Of a stretch of 64,000 bases of DNA, positions 37,980 to 47,149 are shown piece by piece. Source of the DNA: Bin34 sp963422415. Its GTDB lineage: Bacteria; Chloroflexota; Anaerolineae; Caldilineales; Caldilineaceae. A program made the translations under genes and the position numbers. Within the stretch, counting starts at the first letter, position 1. The number at the start of each line of letters is the position of its first letter. A model generated the notes under the pieces. The model was not told the origin of the DNA, made no database searches, and worked only from the letters and a program-made list of their open reading frames with translations. Where the stretch lies: NCBI GenBank assembly GCA_963422415.1, contig OY729430.1, positions 310,001 through 374,000 on the forward strand, written 5' to 3'.

Positions 37980-39953
37980 ATGAAGAGACTTGCCTCTCGA
38001 ACGCGAAGCAAGTCCGCGCTGTGTATTGTAGCCTTGGCCCTCGTCGCCGGACTGGGCCAGATTGGATATCCCAAGACTGCAGTGAAACAGGCCGATGCTG
38101 CATCTTCCATACAGCAGGAAGCAAGCCGTGCGTCCCGTCGTTTCGGAAGCTACCTGCAGTCTCCTTTCCTGGATACGGAATCCCATCTCCCGCCTGTGGA
38201 GGAGAGGCTGCCGCTAAAACCCCTGGTCATGGCGGCAGGCATGGCAGTCGGATCGGGAAATCCCCCGAGTTGGGAGCTGGGAACCCATGGCGGACAGCTG
38301 TGGCTCATGCAACCCACAGAGGCAGAGTTTGATTCCTTGCCTTTCATGCTTTCCGAAAACTTTCTGGGGACCCTTGGGCCAAGGATGCAAGGGCTGTACG
38401 GGAATTTGGCAGAGGATTTCTCTGTTCATCCTGGCAATACACACTTCCGCTTGACCCTAAGACAGGGATTGAAGTGGTCCGACGGCACACCGGTAACTAC
38501 GGAAGACGTGGCTTTCACCCTTGAAGATATCTGGCAGAACGAATTGCTGAACTTCATGGGCATGCCTCGGCTCTTGCGCACTGCAGGAGAGGCTGGGGGC
38601 AGCCCTGTTTCCCTGCAAGTCCAAGACGACTACATCTTCTACTTGTCGTTTGAGGAGCCTTATGGAAGTTTCCTGCGTGTACTGGGAGGGACAGGTTGGT
38701 TCAGCTACGCGGATCTCTTGAAGCCCGCCCACTACCTGAAAGAGTTTCACCCGAACTACATTACATCTGAACGCACCAAGGAACTGCTGCAGGAGAGGAA
38801 AATTCGCTATAACTGGGAATTGTTTGGGTCTGCAGATTGCCATCCCCATGAGGCCAGGAAAGCCAAATGCCTGGATTTTCCCGTGCTCTGGCCCTGGACG
38901 CCGCATGTCGGGACAGATTCCAACCTGTTTCTGCAGCGTAATCCCTACTACCACAAGATCGACGGAGCCGGCCGGCAGCTTCCTTATATAGACAGGATCC
39001 ATTTGAAAATGGGGCCGGCGGCCAATGAACTGGCCGCCAGCCAGGGAACCCTGCACGATCTGTATCTGTTGGGACACGATCCTGCTGCAGGCGCATGGTC
39101 AGCACCGAAAGAAGACAATGGATTGAGGGTCAGCTTGCTGCAGGGCCACGCGTCTACGGTCACACTGTTCTTGAACCGGACCTATGCGGACGAGGCCTGG
39201 CGTAGCATTGTGTCCAAGCCGGAGTTCCGGCAGGCGCTGCTGCTGGGAGTGGATCAGGATGCCCTGGCAGAGCTGCTGGCCCCGGGGCGGATGCATCACT
39301 TTGTCCGTTCCTCTCACGGGCACGATCCGGGCGCGGCCCGAACTCTGCTCGATGGGTTGGGTCTGGATCAACTCGATGGCAATGGTTGGCGGCGAACCTC
39401 TGATGGAGCCATCTTTTCCTTGCCCATTGAATATGATCAGAATCTGGCAGACTTCAGCCGAGTTGCCGCAAAACTGGCAGGAGACTTGCAGAACATCGGA
39501 CTGAAGTCCGAAGCGCTGGGAATCGATCCGCTGGTGCTGCAGGTCCGGGGACGCTCCAACCAGCTCAGGGGATCGCTGGGATCGCTGGGTTATCCTCTGT
39601 GGGAAAGCAAGTTACAAAATGACTACCTGCCCAATGACAGCTGGGGCAGCCTGTGGCGCCTGTGGCGTGACACAGACACAGAAAAGGGAGAAACTCCGCC
39701 AACCTCGGTACAAAGGCTTTTTGAATTGCACGATGCCCATGCCCAAGGCCGAGCCGACAGTCCGGAAATGAGGGAGACGGCCCTTGAAATCGTCCGAATT
39801 CATGACGAGATGCAATTTGGATTGCATCTCGTTGGACTTGCCATGCCGTCCCAACTCTTTTCGACTCACCTGCATAATCTGCCCACGCAGGGTCTGGCCG
39901 GCTTTGCCCTGCAGGACAGTGAACTTTGGTTCTGGGGAGATCCTGCGAAATAG
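37980..39953 (+). CDS. Orphan family 5 extracellular solute-binding protein
   Basis: A 657-residue secreted binding protein related to the one at 1860. Both share the LPPVEERLP linker, GLKWSDGTPVTTEDVAF, LKPAHYL and QRNPYY blocks. The N-terminus MKRLASRTRSKSALCIVALA is a Sec-type signal, and I see no good lipobox. No permease or ATPase genes adjoin it, so it would have to work with a transporter encoded elsewhere or act as a free ligand-binding protein. The central domain shows extra sequence around CHPHEARKAKC (two Cys), absent from the 1860 product. Codon use is like its neighbours. ATG 37980 was taken as the start because a typical signal sequence begins there. Confidence 0.8.
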   Translation: MKRLASRTRSKSALCIVALALVAGLGQIGYPKTAVKQADAASSIQQEASRASRRFGSYLQSPFLDTESHLPPVEERLPLKPLVMAAGMAVGSGNPPSWELGTHGGQLWLMQPTEAEFDSLPFMLSENFLGTLGPRMQGLYGNLAEDFSVHPGNTHFRLTLRQGLKWSDGTPVTTEDVAFTLEDIWQNELLNFMGMPRLLRTAGEAGGSPVSLQVQDDYIFYLSFEEPYGSFLRVLGGTGWFSYADLLKPAHYLKEFHPNYITSERTKELLQERKIRYNWELFGSADCHPHEARKAKCLDFPVLWPWTPHVGTDSNLFLQRNPYYHKIDGAGRQLPYIDRIHLKMGPAANELAASQGTLHDLYLLGHDPAAGAWSAPKEDNGLRVSLLQGHASTVTLFLNRTYADEAWRSIVSKPEFRQALLLGVDQDALAELLAPGRMHHFVRSSHGHDPGAARTLLDGLGLDQLDGNGWRRTSDGAIFSLPIEYDQNLADFSRVAAKLAGDLQNIGLKSEALGIDPLVLQVRGRSNQLRGSLGSLGYPLWESKLQNDYLPNDSWGSLWRLWRDTDTEKGETPPTSVQRLFELHDAHAQGRADSPEMRETALEIVRIHDEMQFGLHLVGLAMPSQLFSTHLHNLPTQGLAGFALQDSELWFWGDPAK

Positions 39954-40279
39954 GCAGGCCCTGCACGCTGGGAAAGAAGAATTGCAGGCGATGAAGACAA
40001 AATGGGCCGCCGGCGACCTGCCCTTGAAGACAAGCAAGCTGCAAACCGCCGTCCCTTCTGCTGTATGGCTGAACTGGCATTGAACCCGCCTCGGAATGGA
40101 GACTGGATGGCAATGCAAAGATTGCAGCGCTTCCCGCACTCTTGATTGAGTGCGGCTGGTAGAAACAGGCCCTTCATTGTGTTAAGATTCTTGGGAGTGG
40201 GTGCAACAGATCCTACAAGCTGATGCTCGCCAATATGGTTAGGTGTCTAATGTTGAAGACTAGACGGAGGCTGTTTAGT
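39954..40279. other. Gene-free stretch before unit B
   Basis: 326 nt with no supported gene. It should contain the promoter of the 40280 gene. Confidence 0.4.
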
Positions 40280-41527
40280 ATGAAGGGAATGAGGAGTTTG
40301 TTCCGCCTTGGGGCTCTGGCAATGATCACAGCGTTGTTGGTCGTTGCTCTGACAGTGCCGACCGCGGCGGCAGACGAAGTTTGTGATGATATGTTGCCTG
40401 CGGTTGAGATTAAGAGTGTAACTCCAGTTGAATCTGCCTTTACCTGGAAAGCCGACGACTTGCTGTCCTACGGTTCAGGCGCAACCAGCGTCTACCCGAC
40501 TGGCCAGTTGGAGATCAGGTTCAAAGACGTCAATACCACGTCCAAGATTACACATTATACCGTGTTTGCCACTCCGAGTGATGAACCTGGCACTTCTAAA
40601 GAATTGGGTGCCAAGGAGAAGGTTTTCAAGGTTGACCGGCCTCGCCAAATGGGCTCTGAAGTGACAGTAACGCTTGATCTGGAACCCGGTACAGACTACC
40701 AGGTTGACGTGATAGCCTATTATTATTCGGTCCGGATCAGTCAGGAACAGAAAGAGCAGGACAAACTGAGTGCCACGACGTTCCTGAGCCCCCCCTTCTT
40801 AGGCGCCGGTGTTTTGGAAGAATACATGCTTGTAACCAATCAATCTCCCGCGGACCGTGGAGTTCATTATCTGGTGTACAAGGCGGATCAGAACAACCAC
40901 ACCCTGCGCTGGCTTGACCCGCAAACATACGGTCCCTTTGATCACAAGTGGAAGAAGCAGGGGGACAAAGTGGGAGACTGGGAGGGCCCGGACCTTCTTT
41001 GCATAAACACGGACGGTGACTTGGAAGAGGACGACTGTGCAGACGACGATGGCGTTGGCATTACCCATTACCGGGTGACCGTCACTGACGGCAATGGGAT
41101 TGACGAATACACGAATATGGTCAAGATGGAGAATTTCTCTGACAAGGACGAGGCCACCTACTCTCACACCTTCCCTCTGGCTGACGGTACCTACACCTTT
41201 TCCGTGGACGCAGGCTATGTAGTTGATGGCAAGTTCTATCCACTGAGCGACAAGGGTCAGGTTGTGTTTGACATTCCTGACGACTACAGGAGGTACAATC
41301 AGGACCAGGACGAGATCGAGAAACTTCTGTCGGAGATCGTGAACGATGTCGGCGAGGAAGATGAAGACTTTGAGGCTTTCTATGACTCAATTTGGAATTA
41401 CGAAGACTTGGATGATAGTGGTAAGGGTGATGATGTAGCCGACATAACCACTAAGGATGACGTTTGGGGTAAAAAGGAAAATACCCAAAAGGCGTTGCAG
41501 GTTTACTTGAACAACCTCTACAACTAA
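40280..41527 (+). CDS. Secreted acidic beta-rich protein of unknown function (unit B)
   Basis: A 415-residue protein. Its signal peptide has a hydrophobic core (about 9-26) ending PTAAA. The mature part is acidic and probably FN3-like: THYTVFATPSDEPG and DLEPGTDYQVDVIAYY resemble an FN3 module, and THYRVTVTDGNG begins a second. No catalytic motif is seen. A helical, very acidic C-terminal tail (about 340-415) sets it apart from the unit A protein. GGAGG at 40266-40270 supports ATG 40280; ATG 40289 is possible. It is followed after 36 nt by the second copy of the small conserved peptide gene and then a terminator, exactly as in unit A at 32250. Confidence 0.65.
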   Translation: MKGMRSLFRLGALAMITALLVVALTVPTAAADEVCDDMLPAVEIKSVTPVESAFTWKADDLLSYGSGATSVYPTGQLEIRFKDVNTTSKITHYTVFATPSDEPGTSKELGAKEKVFKVDRPRQMGSEVTVTLDLEPGTDYQVDVIAYYYSVRISQEQKEQDKLSATTFLSPPFLGAGVLEEYMLVTNQSPADRGVHYLVYKADQNNHTLRWLDPQTYGPFDHKWKKQGDKVGDWEGPDLLCINTDGDLEEDDCADDDGVGITHYRVTVTDGNGIDEYTNMVKMENFSDKDEATYSHTFPLADGTYTFSVDAGYVVDGKFYPLSDKGQVVFDIPDDYRRYNQDQDEIEKLLSEIVNDVGEEDEDFEAFYDSIWNYEDLDDSGKGDDVADITTKDDVWGKKENTQKALQVYLNNLYN

Positions 41528-41563
41528 GCGTGCCATTGGGCATTGTGACAAGGAGACAGGGAT

Positions 41564-41671
41564 ATGAAATTGTGGACAAAGCCTGTAATCGGCAGGATTT
41601 CTGTGGCCCAGACCCAAAGGGGCAGCGGTCCTTGTCCTGACGGTGATGGTGGATCCGAAGCCGTGAAATAG
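41564..41671 (+). CDS. 35-residue conserved peptide, lasso-leader-like (unit B)
   Basis: ATG start with AGGAG eight nt upstream, TAG stop. The product starts MKLWTKPVIGRISV and ends RGSGPCPDGDGGSEAVK. W4, P7, I9, I12, V14, T17 and G20 keep the same spacing as in the 33613 peptide, and the RGSGPCPDGDGGSEA block is identical while 11 of 15 codons differ. Two independent copies with ribosome sites, the same spacing behind a secreted protein and the same following terminator make a spurious frame unlikely. A ribosomally made, modified peptide (lasso-type core starting at R19, acceptor Asp at core position 8) is the leading hypothesis. The alternative is an unmodified secreted or regulatory peptide. 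Confidence 0.75.
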   Translation: MKLWTKPVIGRISVAQTQRGSGPCPDGDGGSEAVK

Positions 41672-41699
41672 CATTGACGGCCGGACAACGGCTTGAGAG

Positions 41700-41730
41700 A
41701 AAGGGGAGACCGTAACGGTCTCCCCTTTTT
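41700..41730 (+). terminator. Terminator of unit B
   Basis: An 11- to 12-bp stem (41700-41711 with 41717-41728), loop GTAAC, then a T-run. Confidence 0.9.
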
Positions 41731-43035
41731 GTTGGATCGAAGAGAAAGCCCGATGGCATCACATCCATTCACAATACAATGCCCTGCCTGTCAAGACTGT
41801 GGGATTACAGAGACAATATTGAATGTAGATCCTTGCTTCCCGTTTTAATTGTCAGGGATCACGCGCTTCGTGATCCCCATGCGGGTCCATCCATGCCAAC
41901 TACAACTACACTCCGTCGCGGGGTTGCATAGTCTGCAGGAGCGCATCGAAAGCGACTTTCACATTGTGCAGAGCACGGGGAGGGGGGCAATGTTTTTGAA
42001 TTTGTACGGTCATGCCACACAAATCGCATTGGCAGATGCCGCGAAACAAAGGAGAAGCTCAGCAGAGACCACCACGGGCAAGACCTAGGCGGGCCAAACG
42101 CTTGGACCGGCCAACGTGACAGTGGCGTTGCAACAGCCGTGTAGTCTCTCATCCAAATGCCAGGATGATCTTGGCATTGAGGAAATCAACCAAGGCAATC
42201 CTGTCCCCATATTTGACGCGACGTTGACGCTCTAGACGATCGTTCTTGTGCCACCGACATGACCCGGTGCACTCTGTATTCCACAAGAAGTGGAAGGCAT
42301 TTTCAATGCACTCTCACAGACGTTGGAGTCCGCCGGAAAGGTGACGGAGTGCGGCTGGCGTCATGGATGAATCCACATGGGGGCGCCGCGGCGTGTGCCC
42401 GGACGATTATCGACCCTGTTGTCCCTTGCGACCCCCCACATGTCCTGTGTCACGACAGGCATGGCGTCGTTGCGCGCTTCGGGGAGTGGCCGGGCCGGCA
42501 ACCGGGAGACCTGCCCGCGATGGCAGTGGTCCCTAGGGCACCGTGCCATCGCGGGGGCGGATGCGCCCATCATAAGGATATCTCGGCGACACAGCGGCAA
42601 TGCCGGCTCCATTTGGATCCGCCGGGTTTCGACGATCCGCCGCAAACCGCGGACCCAAGCGTACAGGGTCGCGGAAGATCGGCTTGGCACCTCTTGGACA
42701 GTGCAGCAGATGGATGCCATGGACTGGATACCCGACCCCGTGTTATACACAAGCCACTGTCTGCTTTGCAAAAGGCAGCATCTTCGCATGAGTATTGACC
42801 CTCTTGTTGCACGCTGCGAGATCTTCTCTTTGGGTGTCAATCATGCAATTCCACATGAGCCGTAGCATGACATTAAAAATGTTGTAGAATGGTATTCAGA
42901 TTCACTTCATCTTGTTGGGCATGCATGCCTCTGCGAGCTCGTTGCCTATAATCGAAGGGATTCTCATTGTAGCGGATTGATGCTACACGCTCATGGGACG
43001 ATGGACCAGAGCATGAACTTTGAAACAAGGCTTTG
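41731..43035. other. Gene-free stretch (1.3 kb)
   Basis: No frame here has a domain I recognise or a convincing ribosome site; several overlapping frames on both strands look random. TATAAT at 42947-42952 is a candidate -10 for the next gene, without a good -35. Confidence 0.45.
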
Positions 43036-44151
43036 ATGAGACGAGTAGTGGGCAAGGCAGAAGTTGGGTTTCTGCTTTTAATTGCAGTCTTGGTATTGGC
43101 AGGTTGCGGCAACAGGAGTAGCGGCCAAGATCAGACCGATCCAGAACCGACTGTCACACCCTTGGCGGAAGTGGCCGTGATTCCTACTTTCACTCCTACC
43201 GTGCCGCCTCCCGATCCCACTCCTACCGAAGAGCCAACCGCGACGCCGTCGCCTACCCCGACACCCGTTCTCATTCGTTCGCATGTCAACACGGATGAAG
43301 TCAACCTCAGATCAGGCCCCGGCGTGACATATGACAAGGTCGGTGAATTGGACGAAAACACGACTGTTCGACCGGTGTCCCAGTTCCAGGCGCGCAACGG
43401 GTGGTTGTGGTTGAAGCTGGATACCGGTGATTGGATTTTCGCGGACCTTGTTGACGAGATTCCGCCGGGACTGCCGGTAGAGACAAATGTCCCGACTCCG
43501 CCCTCGCCTACGACAACCCCTACACCGGTTCCTCCTACGGCAGTGCCTGCGACAGCTACCCCCGTTCCCACCTCTACCCCTGTTCCCGTAGAGGGGGACT
43601 GGGATTGGCCCGTGGGAAGGAACAGGAAAGGCAGTTTCTGGACACCCGACCATTTGAAGATTGAGATTCAGGGTGTTATTCACGGAAATGACGATCGGAT
43701 GCAAACCTACATTGAACGCCGAGGTGGTCAGAACTGTGACGGTTGCCTGGTGATTCAACTCGATATTGTCGTCGGCGACAACGCCAACTCGAACGAGTAT
43801 GTTGTGCAGGGGGATTTCAAGCTCTGGGAAGGGGATTCTGAGTCTGACGCAAAGGAGTTCAAGCAAGTTCAGTGCGACCATGCCAGCGGCTTGCGACAGA
43901 CAGTTCAGCAAGCGCGGGCCTTAGTGTATGGATTGTCCGATAGTGGTGAACGACTGCTGTGTTTTGATGGCGTAAAGCAAGTGTCCACAAAAACCAGGCT
44001 AGCCTATTCTCCTTCTCCAAACACCCTGTATAAGATCCCGACTCCGACACCTGCTCCAAGCGGCAGCGTAAAGCGTGCAAGCAAACCACGGGAGGAAGAG
44101 CAAGCCTATCGTACCGGTTGGTCGGTGTTCTATCTATTGCTCGGCATTTAA
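43036..44151 (+). CDS. SH3-domain lipoprotein with Pro/Thr-rich linkers
   Basis: A 371-residue lipoprotein with a signal ending in lipobox VLAGC (Cys about 24). A Pro/Thr-rich linker (about 35-75) with repeated PTP motifs is followed by an SH3b domain (about 78-135) with VNTDEVNLRSGPGVTYDKVG, then a second Pro/Thr linker. The final ~170-residue domain, starting DWDWPVGRNRKGSFWTPDHL, is not one I recognise and contains CDGC. SH3b domains of this type bind cell-wall or surface ligands, so an envelope-anchored binding protein is likely. ATG 43036 has AAGG six nt upstream; a TTG codon just before it is also possible. It stands alone. Confidence 0.75.
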   Translation: MRRVVGKAEVGFLLLIAVLVLAGCGNRSSGQDQTDPEPTVTPLAEVAVIPTFTPTVPPPDPTPTEEPTATPSPTPTPVLIRSHVNTDEVNLRSGPGVTYDKVGELDENTTVRPVSQFQARNGWLWLKLDTGDWIFADLVDEIPPGLPVETNVPTPPSPTTTPTPVPPTAVPATATPVPTSTPVPVEGDWDWPVGRNRKGSFWTPDHLKIEIQGVIHGNDDRMQTYIERRGGQNCDGCLVIQLDIVVGDNANSNEYVVQGDFKLWEGDSESDAKEFKQVQCDHASGLRQTVQQARALVYGLSDSGERLLCFDGVKQVSTKTRLAYSPSPNTLYKIPTPTPAPSGSVKRASKPREEEQAYRTGWSVFYLLLGI

Positions 44152-44189
44152 CTGTTAGGCAGTTGCCATCTCACAGTTCTCCGTCAATG

Positions 44190-44210
44190 TGTCCGATCGG
44201 TGATCGGACA
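44190..44210 (+). repeat. 9-bp inverted repeat after the SH3 lipoprotein
   Basis: TGTCCGATC, GGT, GATCGGACA. A short perfect hairpin lacking a T-run; it could be a weak terminator or an operator for the aminotransferase gene. Confidence 0.4.
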
Positions 44211-44349
44211 GAGATATCGGTCGCTGCTTGCACATCTCATACCTCGGAGGCTCGCTCCCGCAGACGGGAAGATTGTCAGGCTTCTGTCCACGGGCTACCC
44301 ACGTTCCTCCATCCCGGAATCCCGTGCAGTCGCTAGGCTGATATGTTCC

Positions 44350-45717
44350 ATGCATCCCATTTCCCAACGCATTGAGGCAGAGTACCGTCAGCGGACCCCT
44401 CAGTCTGAAGCCTATTTCCAACGCGCGCGGCAGATCCTGCCTGGAGGAGATACCCGGACTTCCACCTATCACGCTCCATACCCCTTGGTGATGGCTCGGG
44501 CGGACGGCACAACTCTGCAGGACATGGACGGTCACAGCTACCTGGACTGCATGAACAATGCGACATCCCTCATACATGGCCATGCCTTTCCCCCGGTGGT
44601 GAACGCCATGGCCCAGCAGGCGATCCGCGGCACGGCTTGGGGAGCTCCGTGTGAAGGACAGATGGAGCTGGCAGAGCTGCTGTGCGAACGTGTGGACTCC
44701 TTGGAGCGAATACGCTTCACCAACTCCGGCACGGAAGCCACTCTCATGGCCATTCGAGGGGCCCGAGCCTATACCGGCAAGGACCTGATTGTAAAAATCG
44801 AAGGAGGGTACCACGGCACCCACGATCTAGTTTGTGCCAGCGTAGGTCCGGAGATGGATACGGCCGGGCCGGCTTCCGCTCCTTTCACCATACCCCAGGG
44901 TCCGGGACTGCCCCGCGCCATCATGGACCAGGTCCGCGTTGCTCCCTACAATGACAGTGCGGCCTTGGCAAGTGTTCTGGATGCTCATGCAGGCCAGGTG
45001 GCGGCCGTGGTGGTGGAGCCTCTGCTGGGCTCTCACGGCTTTGTCACCGCGACTCCAGAATATCTGCAGGCAGTTCGGTCCCTGACCGCGGACCGAGGAG
45101 TGTTGCTGGTGCTTGACGAGGTCCAGACGTTCCGTCTGGACACCGGTGGAGCCCAGAAGATCTATGGGATCTCTCCAGATCTGACAGCCATGGCCAAGAT
45201 CATAGGCGGCGGATTGCCTGTGGGAGCCATGGGCGGCCGCACAGAGATCATGGACCTCTTCGATCCCGCGGACTCCAAGGCGATATCGCACGGTGGCACG
45301 TTCAACGGCAATCCCATGGCAATGGCTACGGGTCTGGCTGCCATGCAGTACGTGACGACCGCCTCCGTGGCGCGCCTGAACCATCTGGGAGACCGGCTGC
45401 GCACAGGCATTGGTGAGGTGGCGACGGAGCAGGGCCTGCAGATACAGACCACAGGTTGGGGATCTCTCGTGGGGTATCACTTCAGTCCGGCCCCTGTGCT
45501 GGACTACCGGGATGCTCGGCAGGCACCTCCGGAGCTGAAACACGCCTTCTTTCTGGCCTGTCTCAATCATGGGTTATCGCTCTCTCCCGCAGGCAGCCTG
45601 AATGTTTCCACCGTGATGTCCGAAACGGACATGGACAGGGCTCTGCACCTCTTCCAGGCTGCCTTGGTAGACGTGAAGCCACTGGTCACGGACGCGTATC
45701 CACATCTGCTCCTGTAG
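44350..45717 (+). CDS. Class III PLP aminotransferase, glutamate-1-semialdehyde aminomutase-like
   Basis: A 455-residue PLP enzyme. Its architecture follows the glutamate-1-semialdehyde 2,1-aminomutase branch: LPGGDTRTS near 30-38, NSGTEATLMAIRGARA (125-140), GGYHGTHD (152-159), LDEVQTFRL with Asp256 that pairs with the PLP ring, and the Schiff-base lysine K283 in MAKIIGGGLPVGAMGG. The length suits the family. No other haem genes are near, and the substrate-binding region differs from canonical HemL, so an amino-acid aminotransferase or aminomutase of other specificity is equally possible. ATG 44350 gives the normal N-terminus; upstream in-frame codons to 44200 lack support. Confidence 0.85.
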   Translation: MHPISQRIEAEYRQRTPQSEAYFQRARQILPGGDTRTSTYHAPYPLVMARADGTTLQDMDGHSYLDCMNNATSLIHGHAFPPVVNAMAQQAIRGTAWGAPCEGQMELAELLCERVDSLERIRFTNSGTEATLMAIRGARAYTGKDLIVKIEGGYHGTHDLVCASVGPEMDTAGPASAPFTIPQGPGLPRAIMDQVRVAPYNDSAALASVLDAHAGQVAAVVVEPLLGSHGFVTATPEYLQAVRSLTADRGVLLVLDEVQTFRLDTGGAQKIYGISPDLTAMAKIIGGGLPVGAMGGRTEIMDLFDPADSKAISHGGTFNGNPMAMATGLAAMQYVTTASVARLNHLGDRLRTGIGEVATEQGLQIQTTGWGSLVGYHFSPAPVLDYRDARQAPPELKHAFFLACLNHGLSLSPAGSLNVSTVMSETDMDRALHLFQAALVDVKPLVTDAYPHLLL

Positions 45718-46552
45718 CCAGAGTGCACATATGTCGAGGATCTGGATTCAGAAGGACCGCGTGGTGACAGGGTGGAACTCTCGGAGAGAAGAAAGATGTC
45801 CTGCCAAGCACAAGCCGTGAATTGCTGAGTCCAGTATTGTTGGACGAGCACGAGCGAGCTGGCGTGGATTGCCTTGACAGATGAGTAGGAATCGGCTTTT
45901 GAGGCCTTGATTTCTGTTTTTGAAGGATGCGTTGAAGGGGGAGCTCGGCACCTTTGACACCGATCCTATTCCAACTTGTAGTCAACCCCGAAGATTTCTG
46001 CCAGATTGCAGCATGCAAGGTGTCCCGTCCCTCAAAAAACCGGGGCCATGTCGCCACCGCCTCCCGCCACGACGAAGAGATCAAGGGAGCAAGGAAAGAC
46101 GTCTGGCCCATCTCGAGAGGCGTACAGAGGGGCAGCGATGGGTCTTGTCATACCCAAGGCTGGAATGGGAATTCCCTAATCCGGGGCGATCCCATGCCTA
46201 GCAATGAAAGACAGGGAAAACACACCGTTTGGATCTTTCCGATACAGAGGGGAAAACATATCTGTCGCTGCCGTCTAAAGGGTTCCTTGAGAAATCCTTT
46301 GAATTCGGAGTCATGTCTGGGCCCCAGTCTCGGGGGAGGCGATGTCCAAGCCGTGACCTCGAGTTTCCGGAAAAACGCAGGATCTCCTGAAATCGATGCG
46401 CTTCCATCCGACCGATGCAGAGGGGATCCGGGCGCGATGGCCTTTCAGTGGCACGCCTCGCGTGCCATGCGTTCAACGCGCTACCCTTGCGATAGAATGA
46501 AGCTTATGTCTTCACGTCCGAAGGTACGAACTTGCACAATGGGAAGACTGTC
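45718..46552. other. Gene-free stretch (0.8 kb)
   Basis: No supported gene on either strand. Confidence 0.45.
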
Positions 46553-47149
46553 GTGGATTCTGATTTCATTGCCATCGTCGGATTGGGCGTAGTCATATTG
46601 GCTTTGATGTGGAACACACGGTCCGAAACTTTCCGTCGCTTTGCAGAATTGCAACAGAACACCAACACCCGCTTCACAGAGAGCAACACTCGTTTCACGG
46701 AGTTGAAACAGGACATGGACACGCGCTTCACGGAGTTGAAACAGGACATGGACACGCGCTTCACGGAGTTGAAACAGGACATGGACACGCGCTTCATGGA
46801 GTTGAAACAGGACATGGGCACGCGCTTCACGGAGTTGAAACAGGACATGGGCACGCGCTTCATGGAGTTGAAACAGGACATGGATACGCGCTTCACGGAG
46901 TTGAAACAGGACATGGACACGCGCTTCACGGAGAGAAAGCGGGACACCAATGTCCGCTTTGATACCTCGGAGCGGAAAATCAACCGATTGACCGCCATGG
47001 TATTTGACTTGGCCGAGCGGACCGCCCGCATAGAGGGCGTACTGCTAGGTCCCCGCCGACCCACTGACAATGAAGGCCGCGGCCACCCGGAGACGGAGAG
47101 GGCGGCCCCGGGGGAGGAAGATCGCCCGGTCCCCACAGAGGAGATTTGA
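46553..47149 (+). CDS. Membrane-anchored 11-residue-repeat coiled-coil protein
   Basis: A 198-residue protein starting at GTG 46553 (VDSDFIAIVGLGVVILALMW); TTG 46532 would add seven residues. One N-terminal membrane helix (about 4-20) is followed by seven near-identical 11-residue repeats TELKQDMDTRF (about 49-125), then a helical segment ending in an ARIEGVLLG motif, and a disordered acidic tail. Eleven-residue periodicity favours a nearly straight or right-handed coiled coil rather than a heptad coil. I know of related small one-helix coiled-coil proteins in similar genomes but no function. The perfect DNA repeats imply recent expansion. Confidence 0.6.
   Translation: MDSDFIAIVGLGVVILALMWNTRSETFRRFAELQQNTNTRFTESNTRFTELKQDMDTRFTELKQDMDTRFTELKQDMDTRFMELKQDMGTRFTELKQDMGTRFMELKQDMDTRFTELKQDMDTRFTERKRDTNVRFDTSERKINRLTAMVFDLAERTARIEGVLLGPRRPTDNEGRGHPETERAAPGEEDRPVPTEEI
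46697..46927 (+). repeat. Seven tandem 33-bp units
   Basis: Units start at 46697, 46730, 46763, 46796, 46829, 46862 and 46895. They differ by at most a few bases and code the 11-residue coil repeat. Confidence 0.9.

Noticed and set aside
41731..43035. Possible transposase relic in the 1.3-kb gap
   Set aside because: No DDE or HTH motifs or terminal inverted repeats were found in any frame.
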